A stretch of 64,000 nucleotides of DNA from Natronosalvus rutilus (GCF_024204665.1 NZ_CP100355.1:1841451-1905450); one strand, 5' to 3'. Counted from the stretch's first letter, positions 18,654 to 27,346 are shown. Notes: generated from the sequence alone by a model not told the origin. Numbers and translations are program-made.

Positions 18654-19940
18654 TCAGCGGTGGTCGTAGACGCGCTTGACCTTCCCGACTTCCGTCCGCT
18701 CGATGCCGCCAGGCTCCTCGATCGTGAGGGTATCCGGGGTGAACGAGAGCACGTTCTGAAGGCGGGTGAGCACCCGGTCGCGCAGTTCCTCGCGGTCGCC
18801 CTCGAAGTCGTGCTCGCACTCGATAGTGATCTCGAGGGTGTCCAGGTTGTTCACTCTGTCCAGGTCGATCCGGTAGTGAGGCGCCACCTCGTCGAACTCG
18901 AGGACGACGTCCTCGACCTCGCTCGGGTAGAAGTTGACCCCGCGGATGATCACGAGGTCGTCGGAGCGACCGGTGACGTTGTCCATGCGGATCGTGGTGC
19001 GTCCGCACTCACACTCCCCGCTCGAGAGCGTCGTCAGGTCGCCCGTCCGGTACCGGAGGACGGGCAGGGCCTCCTTCGAGAGCGTCGTGAGGACGAGTTC
19101 GCCCTCCTCGCCTTCCGGCAGGGGCTCGCCGGTCTCGGGATCGACGACCTCGGGGTAGAATCGGTCCTCGTGGATGTGCAGCCCCTCCTGAGCCTCCGCG
19201 CACTCGATGGAGACGCCGGGGCCGACGATCTCGGAGAGACCGTAGATGTCGATTCCCTTGACGCCGAGGCGTTCCTCGATGGCCTCGCGCATCGGGTCCG
19301 TGCAGGGTTCGGCACCGAAGATGACCACCCGTAGCGGGAGGTCCTTGATGTCGACGCCCATGTCGTCCGCGGTCTCGGCGAGGTACAGCGCGTAGGAGGG
19401 CGTGCAGGCGATGGCGTCGCTTCCGAGGTCCTCGAGCATCTCGACCTGGCGCTGGGTGTTGCCGCCGCCGATCGGGATCACGGTTGCGCCCAGTTCCTCG
19501 ACGCCGTAGTGGAGCCCGAGACCGCCCGTGAAGAGCCCGTAGCCGTAGGCGTTCTGAACCGTATCGCCCGCGCCGAGGCCAGCAGCCTCGAGGCACCGGG
19601 CCACGGCGTCGCTCCAGACGTCCACGTCGTTCTGCGTGTAGGAGACGATCTTCGGCTTCCCCGTGGTTCCCGAGGAGGCGTGGATCCGGACGATATCCTC
19701 GTTGTCGACGGCGAACAGGCCGTCGGGGTACTCGTCGCGGAAGTCCTCCTTCGTCGTGAAGGGGAGCTTCGTGATGTCGTCGACCGTCTCGATGTCGTCG
19801 GGGGTGAGTCCGGCGTCCTCGAGTGCCTCTCGATAGTGGTCGACGTTCTCGTAGGCGTTTCGCACCGTTTCCTGTAAGCGTTCGTTCTGGCACTCCCGGA
19901 GTTCACTCCGCGGAGCGGTCTCTATTGCCTGGTAGGCCAT
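18654..19940 (-). CDS. paaK: Phenylacetate-CoA ligase, second copy
   Basis: 428 residues from ATG 19940 (MAYQAIETAPRSELRE); the frame is open 10 codons more. Strong similarity to the ligase at 12589 along its length: HASSGTTGKPKIVSYT, FGAEPCTDPMREAIEERLG, YGLSEIVGPGVS, YRTGDLTTL and the same last residues GKVKRVYDHR. It also forms aryl-acyl-CoA. Two copies in 7 kb may reflect different substrates (phenylacetate and a hydroxyphenylacetate or other aryl acid) or different regulation. Paralogy is seen; division of labour is inferred. Confidence 0.92.
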   Translation of the reverse strand: MAYQAIETAPRSELRECQNERLQETVRNAYENVDHYREALEDAGLTPDDIETVDDITKLPFTTKEDFRDEYPDGLFAVDNEDIVRIHASSGTTGKPKIVSYTQNDVDVWSDAVARCLEAAGLGAGDTVQNAYGYGLFTGGLGLHYGVEELGATVIPIGGGNTQRQVEMLEDLGSDAIACTPSYALYLAETADDMGVDIKDLPLRVVIFGAEPCTDPMREAIEERLGVKGIDIYGLSEIVGPGVSIECAEAQEGLHIHEDRFYPEVVDPETGEPLPEGEEGELVLTTLSKEALPVLRYRTGDLTTLSSGECECGRTTIRMDNVTGRSDDLVIIRGVNFYPSEVEDVVLEFDEVAPHYRIDLDRVNNLDTLEITIECEHDFEGDREELRDRVLTRLQNVLSFTPDTLTIEEPGGIERTEVGKVKRVYDHR

Positions 19941-20073
19941 CTCATCTCCCTCTCTGGAGTGGGGCACCAAAAATTATGTGGTAGGCACAAATCACCCACG
20001 GCGTCGGGGGAACGGAACGCCCGTCGATGGTGACAGCGACTCGACTCGAGCGGAGACTGCCAGGGTCCGAAGC

Positions 20074-20080
20074 TATAAAT
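20074..20080 (+). promoter_or_regulatory. TATA box of the thiolase-DUF35 operon
   Basis: TATAAAT lies 24-30 nt before ATG 20104, canonical haloarchaeal spacing for a leaderless mRNA. Confidence 0.65.
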
Positions 20081-20103
20081 CCGCCACCTGACAAGGACCG
20101 GGT

Positions 20104-21276
20104 ATGCGGGACGTCTACGTCATCGGCGCTGGACAGACCGCCTTCGGTTCGTTCCCGGAGCGAGGCTACCGGGAGCTGTTCGCGGAGGCGTACGCGGCCG
20201 CGAGAGACCGGGTCGACCACGGCCTGGACACGGACGACGTCGACGAGGCGGTCGTCGCCACCCTCGGCGTCGGCGGCCGCCAGATCGGTCTCTCCGGACC
20301 GGCCGTCACGGAACACGTCGGGCTCCACAACGTGCCCTGCTCGCGGATCGAAAACGCCTGCGGGGCGGGCGGCTTCGCCGTCCGCCAGGGCGTCCAGGCG
20401 ATCAAGAGCGGCATGGCCGACGTCGTCCTCGCGGGCGGCTTCGAGGTCATGACCGACATGTCCGGCGACACCACGAAGTACTGGCTCGGCGTCTCCGGGG
20501 AAACCGAGTGGGAACGGCTCACCGGCACCACCTTTTCTGGAGTGTACGCCCAGATGGCCAGCGCCTACCTGGACGCCTACGACGCGACCCCCGAGGACCT
20601 CTCGAGAGTCGCGGTCAAGAATCACGCCAACGGCGCGAAGAACCCGAAGGCCCACCTCGGCTTCGAGTGCTCGCTCGAAGACGCCGTTGCGGCGCCGGCG
20701 GTCGCCGACCCCCTCAATCTCTACCACTGCTGTCCGACCTCCGACGGGGCCGCCGCGGTCCTCCTCGCGAGCGAGGACGTCGTGGCCGAGTACACCGACG
20801 AGCGCGTTCGCGTCGCGGGCGTCGGCGCGGCCAGCGAGCGGGTCGGCCTCGCGGAACGCGACAGCTACACGAGTATCTCGGCCTCTCAGGAGGCGGGGAA
20901 GCGAGCCTACGAACGAGCGAGAATCGGCCCCGACGACCTGGACTTCGCCGAGGTCCACGACTGCTTCGCCATCGCGGAACTCATCGCCTACGAGGACCTG
21001 GGCTTTTGCGAACCCGGGGAAGCGCCGCAACTCCTCCGCGAGGGCGTCACCGACCCGAACGGCGACCTCCCGGTCAACACCTCCGGCGGCCTCAAGTCGA
21101 AAGGTCACCCCATCGGTGCGACCGGCACCGGGCAGGTCGTCGAGGTCTTCGATCAACTGACCGGGAACGCGGGCGACCGCCAGCTCGAGGACCCGCGCTA
21201 CGGCCTCACCCACAACGTGGGCGGGAGCGGCGGCGCGACGGCAGTCCATATCTTCGAGCAGGAGGTGGCGCGATGA
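20104..21276 (+). CDS. Thiolase-family acetyl-CoA acetyltransferase (archaeal/SCP-x type)
   Basis: 390 residues. Thiolase fold with acyl-accepting Cys in SRIENACGAGGFAV near residue 85, EVHDCFAIAE near 285, the base motif SGGLKSKGHPIGATG near 340, and HNVGGSGGATAVHIF at the end. This is the archaeal thiolase subtype that in other archaea forms a complex with an HMG-CoA-synthase-like protein and a DUF35 protein. The next gene fuses exactly those two and overlaps it by ATGA, so both proteins are probably one complex. It would make or cleave a 3-ketoacyl-CoA. Confidence 0.88.
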   Translation: MRDVYVIGAGQTAFGSFPERGYRELFAEAYAAARDRVDHGLDTDDVDEAVVATLGVGGRQIGLSGPAVTEHVGLHNVPCSRIENACGAGGFAVRQGVQAIKSGMADVVLAGGFEVMTDMSGDTTKYWLGVSGETEWERLTGTTFSGVYAQMASAYLDAYDATPEDLSRVAVKNHANGAKNPKAHLGFECSLEDAVAAPAVADPLNLYHCCPTSDGAAAVLLASEDVVAEYTDERVRVAGVGAASERVGLAERDSYTSISASQEAGKRAYERARIGPDDLDFAEVHDCFAIAELIAYEDLGFCEPGEAPQLLREGVTDPNGDLPVNTSGGLKSKGHPIGATGTGQVVEVFDQLTGNAGDRQLEDPRYGLTHNVGGSGGATAVHIFEQEVAR

Positions 21277-22787
21277 CCGCGTCTCGAGCAGACGACGTGA
21301 CCGGCGAGGCGGGCGAAGAAACGAACCGCCTCGGTATTGCCGGGGTCGGCGCGTACGCTCCCGGCTACCGACTCACTGCGGAGGCCGTCACGGAAGCCTG
21401 GGGGCAGTTCCAGGGCGCCGGCATCTCCGAGACGGCCGTCCCGGCGGGCGACGAAGATACGTTGACGATGGCCTACGAGGCCGCCCAACGGGCGCTCGAG
21501 GTCGCGGACGCCGAGCCCGGAACCATCACCCACCTCCTCCTCGGCACGACCACGCCACCCTACGAAGAGGAGGCGCTGGGGCCGCGCCTGGCCAGCTTCC
21601 TCGGACTCACCTCGTCGCTCGAGAGCCGCCAGTTCACCGGTAGCACCCGCGTCGGTGCCGACGCACTCCGGACGGGCCTCGAAACTACGACCGACGGCGC
21701 CGTCTTGGTCGTCGCCAGCGACGCCCCACGTGGCGCCCCCTCTGACGAACACGAGCACGCGGGTGGGGCGGGCGCCGCCGCGCTCGTCTTGACGCCCGAC
21801 GGCCCTGGAAGAATCACGGACGCCGGTGAGTTCGTCGACGCCGTTCCCGGAACCCGATTCCGGGAAGCGGGTTCGAGGGAAACGACCGGCCTCGACATTA
21901 CGCAGTACGACCGGGACGCCTACACCGACGCCGTCGCGTCGGCCGCAGACGGGCTCGCCCCCTCTCTCGAGGACGTCGACGCCGTCTGCCTCCAGTCGCC
22001 GAACGGCAAACTGCCCTACCGTGCCGCGGGCGCGCTGGGGGTCGACGCCGAACGGATCCAGGCGGGGACGACCGTCCACGACCTCGGGGACACGGGCGCC
22101 ACGAGCACCCTCCTCGGGCTCGCGAAGGCTCTCGAGGCCGACCACCGCTCGCTCGGCCTGGTCGCGTACGGGTCGGGCGGTGGCGCGATTGCGATGCGCC
22201 TCGAGGTGGGCGGGAGCGACGTAGGAGGCGACCCCAACACGAGCGACAGCGTCCCCGTCGAAACCGCGCTCGAGGGCGACCGAACGCTCTCCTACGGCGA
22301 GTACCTCCGCATCCGCGGCGACGTGACGCCCGGCGAACCCGACGGCGGCGGCGCCTACGTCAGCGTCCCCAGCTGGAAACGGACGATGGCCCAGCGCCAC
22401 CGCCTCGTCGCGGGCCGCTGTCGGGAGTGCGGGCGGCTCGCGTTCCCGCCTTCCGGTGCGTGTCGGGAGTGCGGAACGCTCGACGAGTACGACGACGTCG
22501 AACTCCCCGGGACGGGAACCGTCGAAGCCGCGACCGTGATCGGCCAGGGCGGCGCCCCACCGGAGTTCGTCGAGCAGCAGGCCCGCGACGGCGCGTTCGT
22601 CAGCGCTGTCGTGGCACTCGAGGGACCCGAACCCGACGACGAGCCCGTTTCGACCCCCACGCAGGTACTGACGCCCGACACGGACGCCGTCTCCGTTGGC
22701 GACCGCGTCGACGCGACGATCCGGCGGATCTACACCCAGGAGGGCGTGACCCGGTACGGATTCAAGATGCAACTGCTCGAGTCTTGA
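21273..22787 (+). CDS. HMG-CoA synthase-like protein fused to a DUF35 zinc-ribbon/OB domain, catalytic residues missing
   Basis: 504 residues from ATG 21273. Residues 20-340 have the thiolase-fold layout of archaeal HMG-CoA synthase (GIAGVGAYAPGYRL at the start; KLPYRAAGALG; LGDTGATSTLLGLAKALE). Residues 375-500 are a DUF35 module with zinc ribbon CRECG...CRECG and an OB fold. The nucleophile loop reads FTGSTRVGADAL (Thr125 where Cys is expected) and the His loop reads LQSPNGK (Gln241 where His is expected). It is therefore probably a non-catalytic scaffold or acyl-CoA binding partner of the upstream thiolase. Residue assignments come from motif comparison by eye. Confidence 0.8.
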   Translation: MTASRADDVTGEAGEETNRLGIAGVGAYAPGYRLTAEAVTEAWGQFQGAGISETAVPAGDEDTLTMAYEAAQRALEVADAEPGTITHLLLGTTTPPYEEEALGPRLASFLGLTSSLESRQFTGSTRVGADALRTGLETTTDGAVLVVASDAPRGAPSDEHEHAGGAGAAALVLTPDGPGRITDAGEFVDAVPGTRFREAGSRETTGLDITQYDRDAYTDAVASAADGLAPSLEDVDAVCLQSPNGKLPYRAAGALGVDAERIQAGTTVHDLGDTGATSTLLGLAKALEADHRSLGLVAYGSGGGAIAMRLEVGGSDVGGDPNTSDSVPVETALEGDRTLSYGEYLRIRGDVTPGEPDGGGAYVSVPSWKRTMAQRHRLVAGRCRECGRLAFPPSGACRECGTLDEYDDVELPGTGTVEAATVIGQGGAPPEFVEQQARDGAFVSAVVALEGPEPDDEPVSTPTQVLTPDTDAVSVGDRVDATIRRIYTQEGVTRYGFKMQLLES

Positions 22788-22866
22788 GCGCCTGAGTTCT
22801 GAGCACTCGAGTCCTGATCGTTCGAGCTGGGTTTTCGTCTCGACAAAATAGTGCGCTCGAGCCTGC

Positions 22867-24009
22867 TCACTCCCGCTCGAAGACGACGGCGACGCCCTGG
22901 CCGAACCCGACGCACATCGTCGCGAGACCGTAGCGGCCGTCGCGGCGAGCGAGTTCGTGGAGCAGGGTCGTTGTAATGCGGGCGCCGGAGCAGCCGAGCG
23001 GGTGGCCGAGTGCGATGGCGCCGCCGTTGGCGTTCAGTTTGTCCTCGTCGAACCCGATTTCGTCGGCGCAGTAGAGACTCTGGGAGGCGAACGCTTCGTT
23101 GAGTTCAACGAGGTCCAGGTCCGAAACCGAGAGCTCGGCGGCCTCGAGCGCCTGCCTTGTGGCGGGAACCGGCCCCGTCCCCATCACAGTCGGGTCGACG
23201 CCGGCGACGCCGCGAGCGCCGACGCTTGCCAGGACCTCGAGACCGTGTTCCTCGGCGTACTCACGACTCGTGACGAGCATCCCTGCGGCACCGTCGGTTA
23301 GCGGGGAGGCGTTGCCGGGCGTCACGGTGGCCGCGTCGTCGTCCGCGAACACTGTGGGCAGGCCGGCGAGGGTCTCGAGGTCGGTGTCAGGGCGGGGACC
23401 CTCGTCTGTCTCGACTGTCCCGTCCGCTGTTTTCACTGGGACGACCTCGTCGTCGAACCGACCCTCCTCCCACGCCTCGAGCGCGCGTTCGTGGGATCGA
23501 AGCGCGAACGCGTCCTGGTCTGCCCGCGAAATATCGTATCGCCTGGCGACCCGTTCGGCGGTCGCGCCCATCGGCAGGTCGTCGGCATCGTAGCGCTCCT
23601 CGATACCGGGGTGGAGCCAACTCGAGAACGGGATCCGGCTCATGTGTTCGACGCCGGCGACGGGGTAGACGTCGCCGTCGCCGGTTTCGACGGCCCGGAC
23701 GGCGTCGACGAGCGTCGTCAGCGAGGAGCCACAGAGCCGCGTCGTCGTGGCTCCCGGCACGGTCTCCGGGAAGCCGCCGGCGAGCAGCGACTGGCGAGCC
23801 AGGTTCCGCCCCTGTTCGTTCTCCTGGTTGGCACAGCCGAGTCGGAAGTCGTCCCACTCCTCGGCGGGGACTCCCGTGCGTTCGACCAGCGCCTCCAGGA
23901 CGGTCACGACGAGGTCCTCGGGGTAGGTCTCGGCGAGTCCGCCGTCCTTGCGTCCCTGTGGCGTCCGTACGGCGTCGACGATAACGGCGTCGGCGTCGGC
24001 GTCTGTCAT
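22867..24009 (-). CDS. Acetyl-CoA C-acyltransferase (FadA/PaaJ-type thiolase)
   Basis: 380 residues from ATG 24009 (MTDADADAVIVDAVRTPQGR). Classic degradative thiolase: nucleophile TTRLCGSSLTTL near residue 88, GGAIALGHPLGCSGAR with the base His near 340, and MCVGFGQGVAVVFERE with the second Cys at the end. It splits 3-ketoacyl-CoA to acetyl-CoA and a shorter acyl-CoA; here it could serve 3-oxoadipyl-CoA (PaaJ) or ordinary beta-oxidation. Divergent from the 3-hydroxyacyl-CoA dehydrogenase gene with 168 bp between starts. Confidence 0.92.
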   Translation of the reverse strand: MTDADADAVIVDAVRTPQGRKDGGLAETYPEDLVVTVLEALVERTGVPAEEWDDFRLGCANQENEQGRNLARQSLLAGGFPETVPGATTTRLCGSSLTTLVDAVRAVETGDGDVYPVAGVEHMSRIPFSSWLHPGIEERYDADDLPMGATAERVARRYDISRADQDAFALRSHERALEAWEEGRFDDEVVPVKTADGTVETDEGPRPDTDLETLAGLPTVFADDDAATVTPGNASPLTDGAAGMLVTSREYAEEHGLEVLASVGARGVAGVDPTVMGTGPVPATRQALEAAELSVSDLDLVELNEAFASQSLYCADEIGFDEDKLNANGGAIALGHPLGCSGARITTTLLHELARRDGRYGLATMCVGFGQGVAVVFERE

Positions 24010-24177
24010 CACGAGGGTGGTCGGACGGTCGGGGGTTAAGCGTTTGGCTCCCTGCAGTGGTCGCCGGTCTTGCGGGGCCGGAGCGGCGACAACGACCTGG
24101 CGCGCAGGGTTGTTCGCCACGCCGAACGTATCGCCCGAACGGAAACGGCTTTCACACAGCCCCGTAAACCCCGACAC

Positions 24178-25098
24178 ATGCGAGTCGCAGTACTCGGCGC
24201 CGGCACCATGGGCCACGGCATCGCCCAGGTGACGGCCATGGCGGGCCACGACGTGACCGTGCGAGACATCGAAACCGAATACGTCGAGAACGGTCTCGAG
24301 TCCATCGAGGCCAACCTCGAGGGCGGCATCGAACGCGACAAGGTCACCCGCGAGGAGGCCGACGCCGCGCTCGAGCGCCTCTCGGGAACGACGGATCTCG
24401 CGGACGCCGTCGAGGGCGCGGACCTCGTGATCGAGGCCGTTCCGGAGGACATCGACCTCAAGACGGGAACGCTCGAGGACGTAGAGGCACTCGTCGACGA
24501 CGAGACGATCGTCGCGACGAACACCTCCTCGCTGTCGATCACGGAAATCGCGAGCGTCGCCGAGCGCGACGGACGGGTGATCGGCCTGCACTTCTTCAAC
24601 CCGGTCCACATCATGGGGCTGGTCGAGATCGTCGTCGCCGAACAGACTGACGACGACACCGTCCAATTCGCTCACGAGTTCGTCGACAATATCGGCAAGA
24701 CGCCGGTCGAAGTGACCGACTCTCCCGGGTTTGCCTCCTCGAGACTCGGCGTCGCCCTCGGCGTCGAAGCGATCCGGATGGTCCAGGAAGGGGTCGCCGA
24801 CCCGCGAGACGTCGACGCGGCGATGGAGCTCGGCTACAACCACCCGATGGGTCCCATCGAACTCGGCGACGTGGTCGGTCTCGACGTTCGCCTGGACATC
24901 CTCGAGTACCTGCGCGAGGAACTCGGCGAGCGGTTCAGGCCACCCCAGGCGCTCAAGCGGAAGGTGCGCGCCGGCAAGTTAGGCAAGAAGACCGGCGAGG
25001 GCTTTTACGTCTGGGAGGACGGCGAGATCGTGGGGGTCAGCGGCGAGTACGAGGGTGACGACGGCGAAGACGGTGACGACCGCGGAGGGGCGAACTGA
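24178..25098 (+). CDS. 3-hydroxyacyl-CoA dehydrogenase
   Basis: 306 residues from ATG 24178. NAD-binding GAGTMGHGIAQ at the N-terminus, NTSSLSITEIA near 120, the active-site His in GLHFFNPVHIM near 142, the hinge GFASSRLGV and the C-terminal YNHPMGPIELGDVVGLD and GEGFYVW. It oxidises 3-hydroxyacyl-CoA to 3-ketoacyl-CoA, matching PaaH in phenylacetate breakdown or FadB's dehydrogenase part. The last 20 residues are an Asp/Gly-rich acidic tail. Its stop overlaps the hydratase start (TGATG). Confidence 0.93.
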   Translation: MRVAVLGAGTMGHGIAQVTAMAGHDVTVRDIETEYVENGLESIEANLEGGIERDKVTREEADAALERLSGTTDLADAVEGADLVIEAVPEDIDLKTGTLEDVEALVDDETIVATNTSSLSITEIASVAERDGRVIGLHFFNPVHIMGLVEIVVAEQTDDDTVQFAHEFVDNIGKTPVEVTDSPGFASSRLGVALGVEAIRMVQEGVADPRDVDAAMELGYNHPMGPIELGDVVGLDVRLDILEYLREELGERFRPPQALKRKVRAGKLGKKTGEGFYVWEDGEIVGVSGEYEGDDGEDGDDRGGAN

Positions 25099-25940
25099 TG
25101 CTCCCCGACGAACCCGTCGACGGCGCCGAGGACGTCGACGCCGCGGCCGAGGACTGCGACCTGGTCCACGCGAGCGTCGGCTACCGCGTGCCCGGCGTCG
25201 CGACCGTCACGATCGACCGCCCGGACGCCCGAAACGCGCTCAACGCGCAGGTTCGGCGCGAGTTGAAGGAGATCGCGGCCGCCATCGCCGAGAGCGACGT
25301 TCGCGTCGTCGTCCTCACGGGCGCTGACGAGGCGAAGGCGTTCGTCGCCGGCGCCGACGTCGGCGAGTTTCGGGATCGGAGCGCACTCGAGCAGCGCGAA
25401 ATCTCGAAGCGCCCCCGCGTCTACGAAGTAATCGACGACCTTCCACAGCCGGTAATCGGGCGGCTCAACGGCCACGCGCTGGGAGGGGGCTGCGAACTCG
25501 CCCAGGCCTGTGACGTGCGCATCGCCCACGAGCGGGCGAAGATCGGCCAGCCGGAGATCAACCTCGGGATCATGCCCGGTGGCGGCGGCACCCAGCGTCT
25601 CCCCCGCCTCGTCGGCGAGGGCCAGGCGATGCGCCTGATCCTCTCGGGCGACCTGATCGACGCCGCGGAGGCGCTCGAGATCGGTCTCGTCGATGTCGTC
25701 TGTGGAGACGCCGAGGAACTGGACGAGGAGGTCTACGGGCTCGCCGAATCGATGGCCGAGCAGAGTCCCGTCGCCCTCGAGCTGGCCAAGACCGCCGTCA
25801 AGGCGGCTTCGCGGACCGACCTCGAGCAGGGCATCGAGTACGAGGCCGAACTGTTCGCCCAGTTGTTCGGAACCGCGGACAAAAACGAGGGGATCGACGC
25901 GTTCTTCGAGGATCGCGAGCCGGAGTGGACGGGCGAATGA
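25098..25940 (+). CDS. Enoyl-CoA hydratase/isomerase
   Basis: 280 residues from ATG 25098, overlapping the dehydrogenase stop by one base. Crotonase fold after a 35-residue acidic N-terminal extension: oxyanion hole residues in ADEAKAFVAGADVGEF and HALGGGCELAQACDV, catalytic Glu in QPEINLGIMPGGGGTQRL. It hydrates 2-enoyl-CoA. With the dehydrogenase beside it this forms a separated FadB-like pair, and could act as PaaF/PaaG. The long extension is unusual for the family; an internal start is possible but no better ATG follows at the family boundary. Confidence 0.9.
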   Translation: MLPDEPVDGAEDVDAAAEDCDLVHASVGYRVPGVATVTIDRPDARNALNAQVRRELKEIAAAIAESDVRVVVLTGADEAKAFVAGADVGEFRDRSALEQREISKRPRVYEVIDDLPQPVIGRLNGHALGGGCELAQACDVRIAHERAKIGQPEINLGIMPGGGGTQRLPRLVGEGQAMRLILSGDLIDAAEALEIGLVDVVCGDAEELDEEVYGLAESMAEQSPVALELAKTAVKAASRTDLEQGIEYEAELFAQLFGTADKNEGIDAFFEDREPEWTGE

Positions 25941-25978
25941 CATGTGACGAAGCGGAAACGGAGTGTACGCGATTCACG

Positions 25979-25996
25979 CCCGCCGTGAACGGCGGG
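25979..25996 (+). terminator. Hairpin after the hydratase gene, resembling a transposon-end hairpin
   Basis: CCCGCCG and CGGCGGG arms (7 bp, all GC) around a TGAA loop, 39 nt after the hydratase stop. No U-run follows, so termination is only possible. The flank resembles the right end of haloarchaeal IS200/IS605-type elements, so it may be a leftover of one. Confidence 0.4.
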
Positions 25997-26140
25997 GACT
26001 CTCTCGCTGTTAAAAGGTAGCCTGAGGTTTCTGGGTCTTTTGCGGACGGTGTTCCGGCCGTCTACGGATCTCGCTCGAGTCGTCGTACCAGCGACTGTAC
26101 GTGTACAGAAAATCGCGGCGATGGTTGGCTCGAGCGCCGT

Positions 26141-26737
26141 TCAGGCGGGCGTCTCACGCTCGGCCGGCGGCATTCGGACGGCGTCGACGATGGGTTCGTC
26201 GAACGAGAGGCGCATGGCCAGGTCGCCGCCGCTTCGCTTCACGATCCGGAACCCCAGCTTCCGGTAGACGTGTACGGCTCGCTCGTTAGCCGCGTCCACG
26301 TCGAGCGTGAGCGCCTCGTGGCCGTTCTTGGCGGCCGTAGCGATCGTGTGCCGGCAGAGTTCGCTCCCGACGCCGCCGTCGTGGTAGTCGGGGTCGACGA
26401 AGATCACGAACTCGGGTTCCGCGCTCGAGTTCGGCGCGTAGGCCGCGTGGCCGACGACGCGCGTCCCATCTCGAGCGACGAGATTGGTGCCCGTCTCGAG
26501 CAACGCGTCGATCCAGGCGTCGATTCGCTCGAGATGAATCGGCGGCAGTCCCATCGACCGATGTGCGTCGGGGTAGTCCGCGTACATGGACCGGAGGCCC
26601 TCGCGGTGGCGGTCGCTCGCTGGTTCGACAAGGAGCGCCCGTCCGTGTTTGTCGATGAAGCGTGGGCACCGGGGCGGACAGCCAGCGGTTCCCTCACACG
26701 CTGACGGGTTCCAGGCGGCGCAGGTATCGGTCGACAT
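26141..26737 (-). CDS. GNAT-family N-acetyltransferase with a cysteine-rich N-terminus
   Basis: 198 residues. GNAT core from about residue 35, with the acetyl-CoA loop DYHDGGVGSELCRHTI near 115 and the C-terminal NERAVHVYRKLGFRIVKR. The first 28 residues hold four cysteines (CAAWNPSACEGTAGCPPRC, PRF), which look like a small metal site and are not part of the GNAT fold. Acceptor substrate unknown. Stands alone; its promoter region lies at 26738-26800. Confidence 0.8.
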   Translation of the reverse strand: MSTDTCAAWNPSACEGTAGCPPRCPRFIDKHGRALLVEPASDRHREGLRSMYADYPDAHRSMGLPPIHLERIDAWIDALLETGTNLVARDGTRVVGHAAYAPNSSAEPEFVIFVDPDYHDGGVGSELCRHTIATAAKNGHEALTLDVDAANERAVHVYRKLGFRIVKRSGGDLAMRLSFDEPIVDAVRMPPAERETPA

Positions 26738-26825
26738 TATCGTTCTTGTCAGTAGATACGGATGCCAGCACCATCACGTTCGTCCCGAACATGCGTGGGT
26801 GCTTTATAACTCTCGAGGGGCGAAC

Positions 26826-26860
26826 GCCACCTCGAGCGGGTATATCGAACGTGCGGCGAG
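26826..26860. repeat. Direct repeat, left copy, beside the Usp gene
   Basis: A 35-bp block (CCTCGAGCGGGT... GAACGTGCGGCGAG) that returns at 27313-27346 with only a few differences. The two copies bracket the Usp gene at 26875-27273. Confidence 0.6.
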
Positions 26861-26874
26861 CCCTGGTCCTGCGC

Positions 26875-27273
26875 TCACTCTGGCGAGACGGTCGTCACCG
26901 GTCGCTCGCTACTGAGAATGACTGCCTGGGTGACGCTCCCGAAGAGGACCTTCCCGGTGGGTGTCCGCTTGCGACCGGAGAGACAGATCATGTCGGCCTC
27001 GAGTTCGGCCGCCGCCTCGACGAGTTCGCTCGCCGGTTCCCCGCTCGTCTCGTAGTACTCGTACTCGACGTCGTGGTCCTCGAGGACGTCGATGGCGCGT
27101 CGGACGGAATCGAGTTGCTGGATCGACGCGCCCTGTGGGTTGTCCTGGAAGACGTGGGCCAGGATCGCGGTCACGTCCGTACTCGCTGCGGGGAGCGAGG
27201 CGATCATTCGGGCCTGCGCCTGTGCTCGTTCAACGTCCGTATCCAGACCGACCAGTATCCGGTACATGCGCAT
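26875..27273 (-). CDS. Universal stress protein
   Basis: 132 residues from ATG 27273 (MRMYRILVGLDTDVERA); ATGs at 27267 and 27294 are alternatives. A single Usp domain: first strand YRILVGLD, ALVEAAAELEADMICLSGRK-type helix-strand, then a loop RTPTGKVLFGSVTQAVI that keeps the G-x9-GS pattern for nucleotide binding, and last strand PVTTVSPE. Probably a cytoplasmic ATP-binding stress protein. Flanked by direct repeats, so it may have moved or been amplified as a unit. Confidence 0.85.
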   Translation of the reverse strand: MRMYRILVGLDTDVERAQAQARMIASLPAASTDVTAILAHVFQDNPQGASIQQLDSVRRAIDVLEDHDVEYEYYETSGEPASELVEAAAELEADMICLSGRKRTPTGKVLFGSVTQAVILSSERPVTTVSPE

Positions 27274-27312
27274 CGATTGTGGTGGAATCGTCATAATCTC
27301 TCGGGTGCGAAG

Positions 27313-27346
27313 GTGCCTCGAGCGGGTGTCTCGAACGTGCGGCGAG
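27313..27346. repeat. Direct repeat, right copy, beside the Usp gene
   Basis: Second copy of the block at 26826-26860, same orientation, about 485 bp away; the central TATATC is replaced by TGTCTC. Confidence 0.6.

Noticed and set aside
20508-21272. Upstream extension of the HMG-CoA-synthase-like frame
   Set aside because: It overlaps the thiolase gene and is Arg-rich; the ATG at 21273 with ATGA coupling gives a normal domain start.
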